From Planctomycetota bacterium (GTDB lineage: Bacteria > Planctomycetota > UBA1135 > GCA-002686595): a DNA stretch of 64,000 nucleotides. A program made the position numbers and the translations under genes. The stretch is taken from positions 62,001 to 126,000 of the forward strand of contig JACKHV010000001.1 in the NCBI GenBank assembly GCA_020638835.1, read 5' to 3'. Position 1 is the stretch's first letter, and the number at the start of each line of letters is the position of its first letter. The notes under the pieces are model-generated. The model was not told the origin of the DNA, ran no database searches, and saw only the letters and a program-made list of their open reading frames with translations. This document shows, in pieces, positions 34,361 to 42,480 of the stretch.

Positions 34361-35879
34361 CTTGCTCACGATCTGCGTCGCCCTCTGGCTCGCGACCGCC
34401 GCTTCCGCGCAGTCGGGGCGCTTCGTCGTCGGCAGCAAGAACTTCACCGAGTCGCGCATCCTCGGCGAGTTGATCGCGCAGACCGTCGCCGCGCACACGG
34501 ACCTCGAAGTCGAACACCGCGCCAACCTGGGCGGCACGCTTCTCTGCTGGGGCGCGCTCGAATCCGGCCAGGTCGACGCCTACCCCGAGTACACGGGGAC
34601 CGCGTGGGCGGTCGTGCTCGAGGAGACCGGCAAGGTCACCGACTCGCTGCGCGCGTTCTTGACCGTGCAGGCCGATTCGCTCGAACGCTTCGACGTCGAG
34701 TGGCTCGCGCCCTTCGGCTTCGAGGACTCGTACGCGCTGGTGATGTCGGAAGCGCGCGCGGCGGAGCTCGGCGTGCGACGCATCTCCGACCTCGCCGCGC
34801 ACCCCGGCGAGCTGCGCGCGGGCTTCAGCGTCGAGTACCTGAACCGCGAGGACGGCTGGCCGGGCCTGCGCGACCACTACGGGCTCGAGCTCGCCGAAGT
34901 GCGCGGCATGGAACACGCGCTGACCTACGACGCGCTCGCCGCCGGGCGCATCGACCTGCTCGACGCTTACACGACAGACGCCAAGCTGTTGCGCGCGCCG
35001 GTGCGCGTGCTCGTCGACGACCTCGACTTCTACCCGCCGTACCACGCGGCGCCGGTCGTGCGCGGCCAAGTGTTGCGCGACCATCCGGAACTGCGCGCCG
35101 CGTTCGAGCGCCTCGCCTTCGCCGTGGACGAGGCGCGCATGATCCGCATGAATCACGCCGTCGAAGTCGAAGGTCGCGCCTTCGCGGACGTCGCGCACGA
35201 GTTTCTCGTCGAGGTCGGCGTGCTCGACGCCGCCGACCACCCGCCCGCGGCGAGCTCGACGCAGCTCTCGACGGCCGCTTTGCTCCGGCTGACGGGGGAG
35301 CACCTGACGCTGACCTTGATCGCCGTCGCCCTCGCGTCGCTGATCGCGATTCCGCTCGGCATCCGCATGGCGCGGCGCCGCACCACGGCGCGCCTCGCGC
35401 TCGGCTTCGCTGCAGCCGTGCAGACGATCCCGAGCCTCGCGCTGCTCGCCTTCCTGATCGCCGTCCCCGGCCTCGGCCTGTCGACGCGCTCCGCGATCTT
35501 CGCGCTGACGCTCTACGCGCTGCTCCCGATCCTGCGCAACACGCACGCCGGGCTCGCCGGAGTCGCGCCCGAGCTGATCGACGCCGCGCGCGGCATGGGG
35601 CTCACCGAGCGCCAGATCCTCCTGCGCGTCCAGCTGCCGCTCGCGACGCGCACGATCCTCGCCGGCGTGCGAACGGCGACCGTGATCTCGATCGGCGTCG
35701 CGACGCTGGCGGCCTTCATCGGCGCGGGCGGGCTCGGGGAACCGATCTTGACCGGCCTCTACCTGAACGACGTCGGCTTGATCCTGTCGGGCGCGATCCC
35801 CGCCGCGGTGCTGGCGCTGGTCGCCGATCGCGCGCTGGGTGCGCTCGAGCGCGCATTGACGCCGCGCGGATTGCGCTGA
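34353..35879 (+). CDS. Fused substrate-binding and permease protein, OpuC/EgtU type
   Basis: The protein has 508 residues. The GTG at 34353 overlaps the ATPase stop by eight bases and leads straight into a signal sequence (LLTICVALWLATAASA). Residues 20-300 form an OpuAC-like binding domain: VGSKNFTESRILGELIAQ, GTLLCWGALESGQVDAYPEYTGTAW and ALTYDALAAGRIDLLDAYTTD are family hallmarks. Residues 320-508 are a permease with EAA loop ELIDAARGMGLTERQILLRVQLP. In most homologues the permease precedes the binding domain; here the order is reversed, so the binding domain would be tethered through its C-terminus. The substrate is probably a quaternary amine such as glycine betaine or ergothioneine. Confidence 0.9.
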   Translation: MRSLLTICVALWLATAASAQSGRFVVGSKNFTESRILGELIAQTVAAHTDLEVEHRANLGGTLLCWGALESGQVDAYPEYTGTAWAVVLEETGKVTDSLRAFLTVQADSLERFDVEWLAPFGFEDSYALVMSEARAAELGVRRISDLAAHPGELRAGFSVEYLNREDGWPGLRDHYGLELAEVRGMEHALTYDALAAGRIDLLDAYTTDAKLLRAPVRVLVDDLDFYPPYHAAPVVRGQVLRDHPELRAAFERLAFAVDEARMIRMNHAVEVEGRAFADVAHEFLVEVGVLDAADHPPAASSTQLSTAALLRLTGEHLTLTLIAVALASLIAIPLGIRMARRRTTARLALGFAAAVQTIPSLALLAFLIAVPGLGLSTRSAIFALTLYALLPILRNTHAGLAGVAPELIDAARGMGLTERQILLRVQLPLATRTILAGVRTATVISIGVATLAAFIGAGGLGEPILTGLYLNDVGLILSGAIPAAVLALVADRALGALERALTPRGLR

Positions 35880-35937
35880 AGCCCGGCTTCCATTGCCGCG
35901 CTCGCGCGACCTGCTGCACAATGGGGCGCGGAGACCC

Positions 35938-36420
35938 ATGAGCGGCGACGATTCGACTCGAGACGGAGAGCGCGAGAAGGTGCTCGTCAGCGCCTGCCTG
36001 CTCGGCAAGCGCTGCAAGTACGACGGCGGCGACAACGCCGACGGTGTCCTGCGACGCGAGCTGGAATCGCGCGGCTTCGAGGCCGTGCCGTTCTGTCCGG
36101 AGGAAGAGGGCGGGCTCGGCACGCCGCGGCCGCCGGCGTGGTTGACGGCTTCCGCGGAGGAAGTGCTCGACGGAGCGGGCGCGGTCGTCACGGACGCGGG
36201 ACGTGACGTGACCGCGGAGTTCCGCGCAGGCGCGGACAAGGCGCTCGAGCTGTGCGCGCGCGCCGGCCTGAAGCGCGCCTTCCTCAAGGAACGCTCGCCG
36301 TCCTGCGGCTGCGCCTCGACGCACGTCGACGGCGAGCTCGTCGACGGCCCGGGCATGACCGCCGCGCTGCTGCGCCGCAACGGCGTCGAGTGCGAGGGGA
36401 TCGAAGGCCGCCGCAGCTGA
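35938..36420 (+). CDS. DUF523 protein
   Basis: The protein has 160 residues. The conserved cysteine and charged motifs of DUF523 are present: VSACLLGKRCKYDGGDN, FCPEEEGGLGTPRPP, and LKERSPSCGC. The spacing of Cys residues suggests an iron-sulfur or zinc site. The family is often found fused to or beside DUF1722 or photolyase genes, none of which is here. Function is unknown. An 8-base gap separates it from the glutaredoxin gene, consistent with a shared transcript and redox role. Confidence 0.88.
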   Translation: MSGDDSTRDGEREKVLVSACLLGKRCKYDGGDNADGVLRRELESRGFEAVPFCPEEEGGLGTPRPPAWLTASAEEVLDGAGAVVTDAGRDVTAEFRAGADKALELCARAGLKRAFLKERSPSCGCASTHVDGELVDGPGMTAALLRRNGVECEGIEGRRS

Positions 36421-36427
36421 CGCAACC

Positions 36428-36661
36428 GTGGACGTCACGCTCTACACCTGGTCCGCCTGCAAGCACTGCGAGACGGCGCGCGGCATCCTGCGCGAGCGCG
36501 GGATCGAGTTCGCGGAGTACGCGCTCGACGCCGACCGCGAGTTGAAGCGCCGCTTGGCCGACGAGCTCGGCCGCGCCGACATGCCGTACGCGCGCGTCGA
36601 CGGGGAGCTGCTCGGCGGCGTCGCGGCGCTGCGCGACCGGCTCGCGAGTGAGGCCGACTGA
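36428..36661 (+). CDS. Glutaredoxin-like protein
   Basis: The protein has 77 residues beginning at a GTG. It is a minimal thioredoxin fold with the active site WSACKHCETARGIL (CxxC), the cis-Pro loop DMPYARVDGELLGG and a final helix. The size matches class I glutaredoxins and NrdH-type redoxins. It would reduce disulfides or glutathione adducts in the cytoplasm. It lies between DUF523 and DUF454 genes, both unknown, in what looks like one transcription unit. Confidence 0.88.
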   Translation: MDVTLYTWSACKHCETARGILRERGIEFAEYALDADRELKRRLADELGRADMPYARVDGELLGGVAALRDRLASEAD

Positions 36662-36672
36662 GCGAGGGTGAC

Positions 36673-37113
36673 GTGCAGGACGACGACCCGATCGACCCCG
36701 CGGAACTGCTTCCGCAGACGCAGTACGAGCCGGCGAGGGGCGCGAAGCGTTGGTTCCTGCTCGGAGTGGGCTCGTTGTCGACCGGCCTCGCACTCTTCGG
36801 CGCCTTCCTGCCGATCCTCCCGACGACGCCCTTCCTGCTGCTCGCGATGGCGTGCTTCGTGCGCAGCTCGCCCGAGCTGAACCGACGCCTGCTGGCGAAC
36901 CGCGCCTTCGGGCCCTACCTCGCGCAGTGGCAGCACGACCACACCGTGCCGCGCTCGGCGAAGCGCAAGGCGTACGGCCTCGTCGTCGTCTCGCTGGGAC
37001 TCTCGATCTGGTTCGTCGACGTCGGTTGGGTGCGGCTCACGCTCGGCTTCGTCGGCCTCGGTCTGCTGGTGTTCCTGTCGCGCCTGCGGACGACGTTCCA
37101 CCAAGTCGGCTGA
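36673..37113 (+). CDS. DUF454 (YbaN-like) inner membrane protein
   Basis: The protein has 146 residues from a GTG. The DUF454 core is clear: LGVGSLSTGLALFGAFLPILPTTPFLLLAMACFVRSSPEL, followed by WQHDHTVPRSAK and two further membrane segments. The first 30 residues are an acidic extension not typical of YbaN. Function of the family is unknown; it is an integral membrane protein of three or four helices. Palindrome IR-3 follows 26 bases after the stop and may end the long transcript that begins near 30.2 kb. Confidence 0.88.
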   Translation: MQDDDPIDPAELLPQTQYEPARGAKRWFLLGVGSLSTGLALFGAFLPILPTTPFLLLAMACFVRSSPELNRRLLANRAFGPYLAQWQHDHTVPRSAKRKAYGLVVVSLGLSIWFVDVGWVRLTLGFVGLGLLVFLSRLRTTFHQVG

Positions 37114-37139
37114 TCCGGCCGCGGAGTGCCGGCGGCGCG

Positions 37140-37201
37140 GGTACGGAACCAGGTACAAAACCTCTTCGGGGGGTGTGAGGTTTTGTACCTGGTTCCGTAC
37201 C
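37140..37201. repeat. Intergenic palindrome IR-3 (25-bp arms, subfamily C)
   Basis: The arms 37140-37164 and 37177-37201 are perfectly complementary around a 12-nt loop. The arm starts GGTACGGAACCAGGTAC and continues with AAAACCTC. The same arm occurs in IR-6 at 47.4 kb, including the CGGGGGGTGTGAGG stretch near the loop. It lies between two genes in the same direction. Confidence 0.9.
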
Positions 37202-37285
37202 TGAGACGTCCCCTCCGCGGCACGGCGCCGCGAAACTCGCTCGTCCTCTCCGGCGAATCGTCCGAAAGAACGCCGTGGAGGACGG

Positions 37286-37774
37286 ATGAACTACGTGCAA
37301 GCACTGTGGCGAGGAGTCGAGACGGATCGCTCGGAAGGCGTACCGCCGCACGAGTCGAGCCACCCGTACTTCGGGCGCCTGGTCCACTACGAGCGCTTCG
37401 ACGGCGCGGCCCACTGGGAGGCGACCCTCTCGCACCCGGGCACCGGCGCACGCTTCACACTCGTCATGCCCGGCGACCGCGACACACCGATCCAGCCCTT
37501 CGCGAACTTCCACCGCGCGCACTTCGGTCATCCCGACGCCTTCCTGCGCCGCTGTGCGGACGAGCTGCGATCGGCGTTCGAACGACACACCGGCCGAGCG
37601 TTGACAGAGTCGTACCGCGGGACCTTCGAGCTGCAGATCCTGACCCTGCCCGCCGCCGCCGACCCGCGCGGCGTGTGGTCCGCGAGCTTCTACGCCGCCG
37701 TGATCGACGCGTACTTCGAGGTGCGCTTCGTCGGAGACCGGCCGCAAGTCTGTCGCGCGCTGGACGTCGCCTAG
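37286..37774 (+). CDS. Hypothetical cytoplasmic protein
   Basis: The protein has 162 residues and starts MNYVQALWRGVETDRSEG. A GGAGG Shine-Dalgarno lies four bases before the ATG, one of the few clear ones here. No signal peptide or membrane segment is present. Aromatic and charged residues alternate (HPYFGRLVHYERFDGAAHWEATLSH), suggesting a small alpha/beta fold. I do not recognise the family. Its stop overlaps the stop of the convergent P-type ATPase gene by three bases, so neither gene has room for its own terminator. Confidence 0.72.
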   Translation: MNYVQALWRGVETDRSEGVPPHESSHPYFGRLVHYERFDGAAHWEATLSHPGTGARFTLVMPGDRDTPIQPFANFHRAHFGHPDAFLRRCADELRSAFERHTGRALTESYRGTFELQILTLPAAADPRGVWSASFYAAVIDAYFEVRFVGDRPQVCRALDVA

Positions 37775-40497
37775 AGCGAGCTGCGGTCCGTGGCGCGGTG
37801 CCGCAGCAGCAGTCCGAGCTGTCCCGCGAAGAAGGGGACGAGGCTGAACGCGAGTGCGACGGCCCATCCAACGGTCCCAGGGTCTTCGATCGAGAGCACG
37901 CCCGCGAGCGGCGCGACGTGCACGCCCGCGATCAGCAACAGCAAGCAGAGCGCGATCGCGCCCCACAGCCACGCGTTGCGCGTGATCTCGTTCGAGAGCC
38001 AGGGCGAGCGCGCGTTGCGCATCGAGAGCGAGTGCCACAACTGCGCCATCGCCAGTGTCAGGAAGGTCACCGTCGTGACCTGGCGGCCCTCGAGCTCCAC
38101 GACGTGCTGCGCGCAGAGCAGCGCGGCGATCACGCTCGCCGCCATCACGCTGCCGAGTCCGAAGATGCGGCGCCAGTGCGCACGGGTCAGGATCGGCTCG
38201 GAAGGGTCGCGCGGCGCGTGCCGCATTAAGGACGGGCTGCCCTCGCAGACGCCGAGCGCGAGCGCGGGGAAGACGTCGGTGACCATGTTCAGGAAGAGGA
38301 TCTGCAGCGGCAGGATCGGCAGCGGGCCGGGCACTGCGGCGCCAAGTGCCACGACGAAGATCTCGCTGACGTTGCACGACATCAGGTAGATCACGAAGCG
38401 CCGGATGTTCGCGAAGATCGCGCGGCCTTCCGCGACGGCGGCGACGATGCTCGACAGCTCGTCGTCGCGCAGCACCATGTCGGCGGCCTCGCGCGCGACT
38501 TGCGTCCCGCGCAGGCCCATCGCGACGCCGATGTCCGCCTTCTTGAGCGCCGGCGCGTCGTTCACGCCGTCGCCCGTCATCGCGACGACGGCGCCGCGCC
38601 GCTGGTAGAGCTCGATCAGCTCGAGCTTCTGCCGCGGGTTCGCGCGGGCGATGACCGACGCCTCGAGCAGCGCGTCGCGCCCGGCGTCGTCGAGCTCGTC
38701 GACCGGCGGCAAGTGACGCGCGTCGAGGAAGGCGCGCGGCGCGTCCGCGTCGACCAGGCCGACCGCGGAAGCGATCGCGAAGCCGGTCGCGCCGTGGTCG
38801 CCCGTGACCATCACGACCCGGATGCCGGCATCCTGGCAGGCGTCGATCGCGGCGCCCGCCGACTCGCGCGGCGGGTCGAGCAGGCCGACGAGCCCGAGCA
38901 GTTCGAGGTCGACGTACTCGAAGGCCTCGTCCACGGCGAGCGACTTCGTCGCGAAGGCGAGCACGCGTTCTCCGCGCTCGGCCATGGATTCGGCGCGTTC
39001 GAGCCAGTCCGCCCGCGCGGCGTCGTCGAGCGGCACGCCACCCTTCGCGGTTCGCACGCACGCACAGCGCTCGAGGATCGCCTCGGGCGCGCCCTTGACC
39101 GCGGCGAAGCGCGCGCCATCCGCCGCGTGCACCGTCGCCATGAGCTTCGTCGTCGGATCGAAGGCCAGCTCGAGCAGCTCCGGCGCGTCCGCGCGCAGGG
39201 CGGCTCGCTCGAGCCCGGCCTTCGCGCCCGCGACGAGCAGCGCGACCTCGGTCGGATCGCCGGTCGTGCGCAGCGTGCCGTCCGAGGTGCGCCCGAGCGT
39301 CGCGTTGTTGCAGAGCACTCCGGCGCGGAGCGTCTCCGTGAAGATTGCATCCGCTGCCGGGTCGAACGCTTCGCCGTCGCGCGTGAAGCGACCCTCGACG
39401 GCGAGGCCGGTGCCTTCGACATCGACGCGGCCGTCCGCGAGCTCGTACTCGACCGCCGTCATGCGGTTCTCGGTCAGCGTCCCCGTCTTGTCGGTCAACA
39501 GCACCGTCGTCGAACCGAGCGTCTCGACCGCCGCGAGTTCCTCGACCAGCGCGTTGCGCCGCGCCATGCGCGCCATGCCGCGCGCGAGCGCGACCGTCGC
39601 GACGATCGGCAAGCCTTCGGGGATCGTCGCCACCGCCAGCGCGATCGCGATCTCGACGGCCATGAACGCGCCGCGTCCGGTGCTGAGTACGGTCACCGCG
39701 ACGACCGCGGCGATCAACAGCGTCAAGCCGATCAAGCGCCGACCGAGCTTGTCGAGGCGCTTCTCGAGCGGCGTCACTTCCGCTTTGGCCTCGACGACCA
39801 GGCTGGAGATCGCGCCGAGCTCGGTCGCCATGCCCGTCGCGACGACGACGGCTTCGCCGGTGCCTCCGGTGAGCGCCGTGCCCTTGAACAACATCGACTC
39901 CCGCTCGGCGATGGCGGCGTCGTGCGCGACGGCGTCGCTGTGCTTCGTGACGGGAACGGACTCGCCGGTCAGCGCGGACTCGTCGGCCGAGAGGCGCGCG
40001 GAGACGACGACGCGCAGGTCCGCGGTCAACACGTCGCCCGCGTCGAGCACCACGACGTCGCCGGGCACTAGTTCGTCCGCGGGCACGGGGCGCACGACGC
40101 CGTCGCGCCGCACGTTCGTCTGCCGCTGGCCGAGCTCGCGCAGCGCTTCGACGGAGCGCACCGCGCGGCTCTCCGTCACGAAGCCGATCGCGGCGTTGAT
40201 CCCGATCACGACGAGGATCGCGAAGCCCTCGACCTGTTCGTCGAAGGCGAAGGCGACCACCGCCGCGACGGCGAGCATCAGCACGATCAAGCTGGCGAAC
40301 TGATCCCAGAGGATGCGCCAAGCGCTCTTCGCCGCGTGCGCGATCAGCCGGTTCGGTCCGTACTGCGCGAGTCGCTGCCGTGCCTCGTCCTCCGAGAGCC
40401 CGCGCTCGGCGTCTACCCCGAGCTCGCGCAAGACCTCGTCCGCCGCACGTGCCCACGGCGGTTCGACGAGCGTCGTGGTCGAGCGGTTCACGGACAT
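37771..40497 (-). CDS. Cation-transporting P-type ATPase (P2A, Ca2+ type)
   Basis: The protein has 908 residues, the normal size. Present in order are an N-terminal cation-ATPase domain, actuator TGESVPVTK, membrane helix 4 with VATIPEGLPIV (the PEGLP ion site of SERCA/PMR1 pumps), phosphorylation motif LLTDKTGTLTENRM, nucleotide-binding VKGAPEAILERC, hinge MTGDGVNDAPALKKADIGVAMG, and six C-terminal helices. It most likely exports Ca2+ or Mn2+. The ATG at 40497 is chosen because the protein starts at the usual place; longer frames run through palindrome IR-4. Its start faces the DUF2071 gene across that palindrome. Confidence 0.93.
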   Translation of the reverse strand: MSVNRSTTTLVEPPWARAADEVLRELGVDAERGLSEDEARQRLAQYGPNRLIAHAAKSAWRILWDQFASLIVLMLAVAAVVAFAFDEQVEGFAILVVIGINAAIGFVTESRAVRSVEALRELGQRQTNVRRDGVVRPVPADELVPGDVVVLDAGDVLTADLRVVVSARLSADESALTGESVPVTKHSDAVAHDAAIAERESMLFKGTALTGGTGEAVVVATGMATELGAISSLVVEAKAEVTPLEKRLDKLGRRLIGLTLLIAAVVAVTVLSTGRGAFMAVEIAIALAVATIPEGLPIVATVALARGMARMARRNALVEELAAVETLGSTTVLLTDKTGTLTENRMTAVEYELADGRVDVEGTGLAVEGRFTRDGEAFDPAADAIFTETLRAGVLCNNATLGRTSDGTLRTTGDPTEVALLVAGAKAGLERAALRADAPELLELAFDPTTKLMATVHAADGARFAAVKGAPEAILERCACVRTAKGGVPLDDAARADWLERAESMAERGERVLAFATKSLAVDEAFEYVDLELLGLVGLLDPPRESAGAAIDACQDAGIRVVMVTGDHGATGFAIASAVGLVDADAPRAFLDARHLPPVDELDDAGRDALLEASVIARANPRQKLELIELYQRRGAVVAMTGDGVNDAPALKKADIGVAMGLRGTQVAREAADMVLRDDELSSIVAAVAEGRAIFANIRRFVIYLMSCNVSEIFVVALGAAVPGPLPILPLQILFLNMVTDVFPALALGVCEGSPSLMRHAPRDPSEPILTRAHWRRIFGLGSVMAASVIAALLCAQHVVELEGRQVTTVTFLTLAMAQLWHSLSMRNARSPWLSNEITRNAWLWGAIALCLLLLIAGVHVAPLAGVLSIEDPGTVGWAVALAFSLVPFFAGQLGLLLRHRATDRSSL

Positions 40498-40551
40498 GGG
40501 AGTACCGTAGCGCTTCCCCGCCGACCGTCCATGGGCACATCGGCCCGGAGG

Positions 40552-40640
40552 AGATACCGTGCCGTAGCCGTTCTTTCCCGGATCGCCCGTCACCGAAGCC
40601 GACGGGCGATCCGGAAAAGAACGACCGCGGCACTGTGTTT
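40552..40640. repeat. Imperfect intergenic palindrome IR-4 (40-bp arms, subfamily B)
   Basis: The arms 40552-40591 and 40601-40640 match at about 33 of 40 positions, with several differences being G-T pairs, around a 9-nt loop. The tip GATACCGTGCCGTAG is nearly that of IR-5. It lies between divergent genes, where a terminator would not be expected. Confidence 0.85.
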
Positions 40641-40678
40641 CCCCCGGCGCGGTGCTTCCCGCTAACGTGACGCGCGAG

Positions 40679-41413
40679 ATGGGCATCGAGATCGACCTGC
40701 GGGACACCGCGCACCGACCCTGGCCGCTGCCTCAACGTCCGTGGATGCTGAAGATGCGCTGGCACGACCTCGCCTTCCTGCACTGGCGCGTGGACGCGGA
40801 CGTCTTGCGTCGGCACATCCCGGCGGAGCTCCAACTCGATACCTTCGACGGCGCGGCGTGGCTCGGCGTCGTGCCGTTCCGCATGTCGCACGTCGGACCG
40901 CGCTGGGTTCCGCCGATCCCGGGCGTGCACGCCTTTCCCGAGCTGAACCTGCGTACCTACGTCACGGCGGACGGGAAGCCGGGCGTCTGGTTCTTCAGCC
41001 TCGACGTGACGAAGCGCTTCGCGGTGTGGGCGGCGCGCACCTTCTTCCACCTGCCGTACTTCCGCGCGGAGATGCGCTTCGAGCGCGATGGCGACGCGAT
41101 CCGCTACGCCAGCGAGCGCGGTGTCGAGCGCTTCGGCTTCACGGGCCGCTATCGACCGACGGGCGACGTGTACCTGTCACAGCCGGGCACGCTCGAGTCG
41201 TGGCTGACCGAGCGCTACTGCCTCTACGCCGCGGACTCGCGCGGTCGTGTCTTCCGCGGCGAGATCCACCACGCACCGTGGCCCCTGCAGCGCGCGGAGG
41301 TCGAGGTCGAACAGAACACACTCTGCCGGCAGGTCGGCATCGACGCGCTCGAGGGCGAGCCGCTCGCGCACTTCGTGCGGGAGCTCGACGTCGTGGCGTG
41401 GTTGCTCGAGTGA
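40679..41413 (+). CDS. DUF2071 (YqjF-like) protein
   Basis: The protein has 244 residues. The family pattern is clear: QRPWMLKMRWHDLAFLHWRVDADVLRRHIPAELQLDTFDGAAWLGVVPFRM near the start, NLRTYVTADGKPGVWFFSLD in the middle and an aromatic C-terminal half. DUF2071 proteins are related to acetoacetate decarboxylase-like folds, but no catalytic Lys can be pointed out and no activity is known. The ATG at 40679 is used because it starts outside the palindrome. The TGA stop is the second to fourth base of palindrome IR-5. Confidence 0.88.
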   Translation: MGIEIDLRDTAHRPWPLPQRPWMLKMRWHDLAFLHWRVDADVLRRHIPAELQLDTFDGAAWLGVVPFRMSHVGPRWVPPIPGVHAFPELNLRTYVTADGKPGVWFFSLDVTKRFAVWAARTFFHLPYFRAEMRFERDGDAIRYASERGVERFGFTGRYRPTGDVYLSQPGTLESWLTERYCLYAADSRGRVFRGEIHHAPWPLQRAEVEVEQNTLCRQVGIDALEGEPLAHFVRELDVVAWLLE

Positions 41414-41522
41414 GGCGATACTGTGCCGTAGACGTTTGCGCCGCGATCGGCCCGGGGTTTCGGCCGTGCCGACGTCCTTGGCCGATCGCGGCGCAAACGT
41501 CTACGGCACAGTATCGCCTCAC
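41410..41522. repeat. Perfect intergenic palindrome IR-5 (43-bp arms, subfamily B)
   Basis: The arms 41410-41452 and 41480-41522 are identical in inverted orientation with no mismatch, around a 27-nt loop. The tip reads GTGAGGCGATACTGTGCCG and includes the stop of the DUF2071 gene. It lies between two plus-strand genes; the next ATG is 17 bases from the right arm. Confidence 0.93.
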
Positions 41523-41538
41523 TCCCCCGATCCAGACG

Positions 41539-42312
41539 ATGAACGACTCGACGAACCCCGCCCTTCCGCGGCGCACGCTCCTCAGCGCCGGAACCGCCGC
41601 GCTCTCCGCCGCGGCGCTCGGTGCTTGCGCCGGTCCGCGCGGCGCTCGACGCGAGAGCGGCGACGCACCCGGCATCGCGCCCGGCAGCACGATCCTCTTC
41701 CAGGGCGACTCGATCACCGACTGCGAGCGCGCGCTCGAGGACAACGCGGCGCCGAACCTGCAAGCGAACCTCGGCTTCGGCTACGCCTGGCTCGCCGTGG
41801 CCGGCGAACTCGTCGACCGACCCGACGACGACCTGCGCTTCCTCAACCGCGCGCTGTCGGGCAACAAGGTCTACCAGCTCGCGGAGCGTTGGGACGCCGA
41901 CTGCCTCGCGCTCGCGCCCGACCTGTTGAGCATCCTGATCGGCGTCAACGACATCTGGCACGCGCGCGGCGGCACCTACGACGGAACGGTCGAGGTCTAC
42001 GAGCGCGACTACGACGCCCTGCTCACCCGCACGCGCGACGCGCTGCCGCGCACCCGTCTCGTCGTCTGCGAGCCCTTCGTGCTGCGCTGCGGATCCGTCG
42101 ACGACACGTGGTTCCCCGAATTCGACCACTACCGCGCTGCCGCCCGCCGCGTCGCCGATGCGCACGGCGCGACCTTCGTCGCCTTCCACGCCATGTTCGA
42201 GCGCGCGCTGACCTACGCGCCGCCGGAGCACTGGGCTGAAGACGGCGTACACCCGACGAGCGCGGGCGCTGCCCTGATGGCGCAGACGTGGCGGCGCGTG
42301 GTGGGGGGCTGA
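41539..42312 (+). CDS. SGNH/GDSL hydrolase with Tat signal
   Basis: The protein has 257 residues. It has a twin-arginine signal (LPRRTLLSAGTAALSAAALGAC) whose Cys suggests a lipoprotein. The four SGNH blocks are seen: GDSITDCERA with the nucleophile Ser, a Gly/Asn block in ALSGNKVYQ, GVNDIWHARGG, and the catalytic dyad in DGVHPTSAG. Family members are esterases or lipases acting on acylated sugars or lipids outside the cytoplasm. Use of Tat export suggests that it folds before export. Substrate unknown. Confidence 0.92.
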   Translation: MNDSTNPALPRRTLLSAGTAALSAAALGACAGPRGARRESGDAPGIAPGSTILFQGDSITDCERALEDNAAPNLQANLGFGYAWLAVAGELVDRPDDDLRFLNRALSGNKVYQLAERWDADCLALAPDLLSILIGVNDIWHARGGTYDGTVEVYERDYDALLTRTRDALPRTRLVVCEPFVLRCGSVDDTWFPEFDHYRAAARRVADAHGATFVAFHAMFERALTYAPPEHWAEDGVHPTSAGAALMAQTWRRVVGG

Positions 42313-42480
42313 GGCCCGCGGCGTAGCCGGCCACTTCGACGCTCCGTTCCAAGGCCAGGTCGCCGGGCTGGGCGTGCCGTTCCACTCGCCCGAGCGACGT
42401 CGACCCGGTGCGCGGCTGCTCGGCCAGGCGTAGACTGCGACGCACTGGCCTCTTTCCTCGACCGATACCCGTAGCGCGTG

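Noticed and set aside
40498..41050. Upstream extension of the P-type ATPase frame
   Set aside because: It runs through palindrome IR-4 and the DUF2071 gene on the other strand. The ATPase already starts at its usual N-terminus at 40497.
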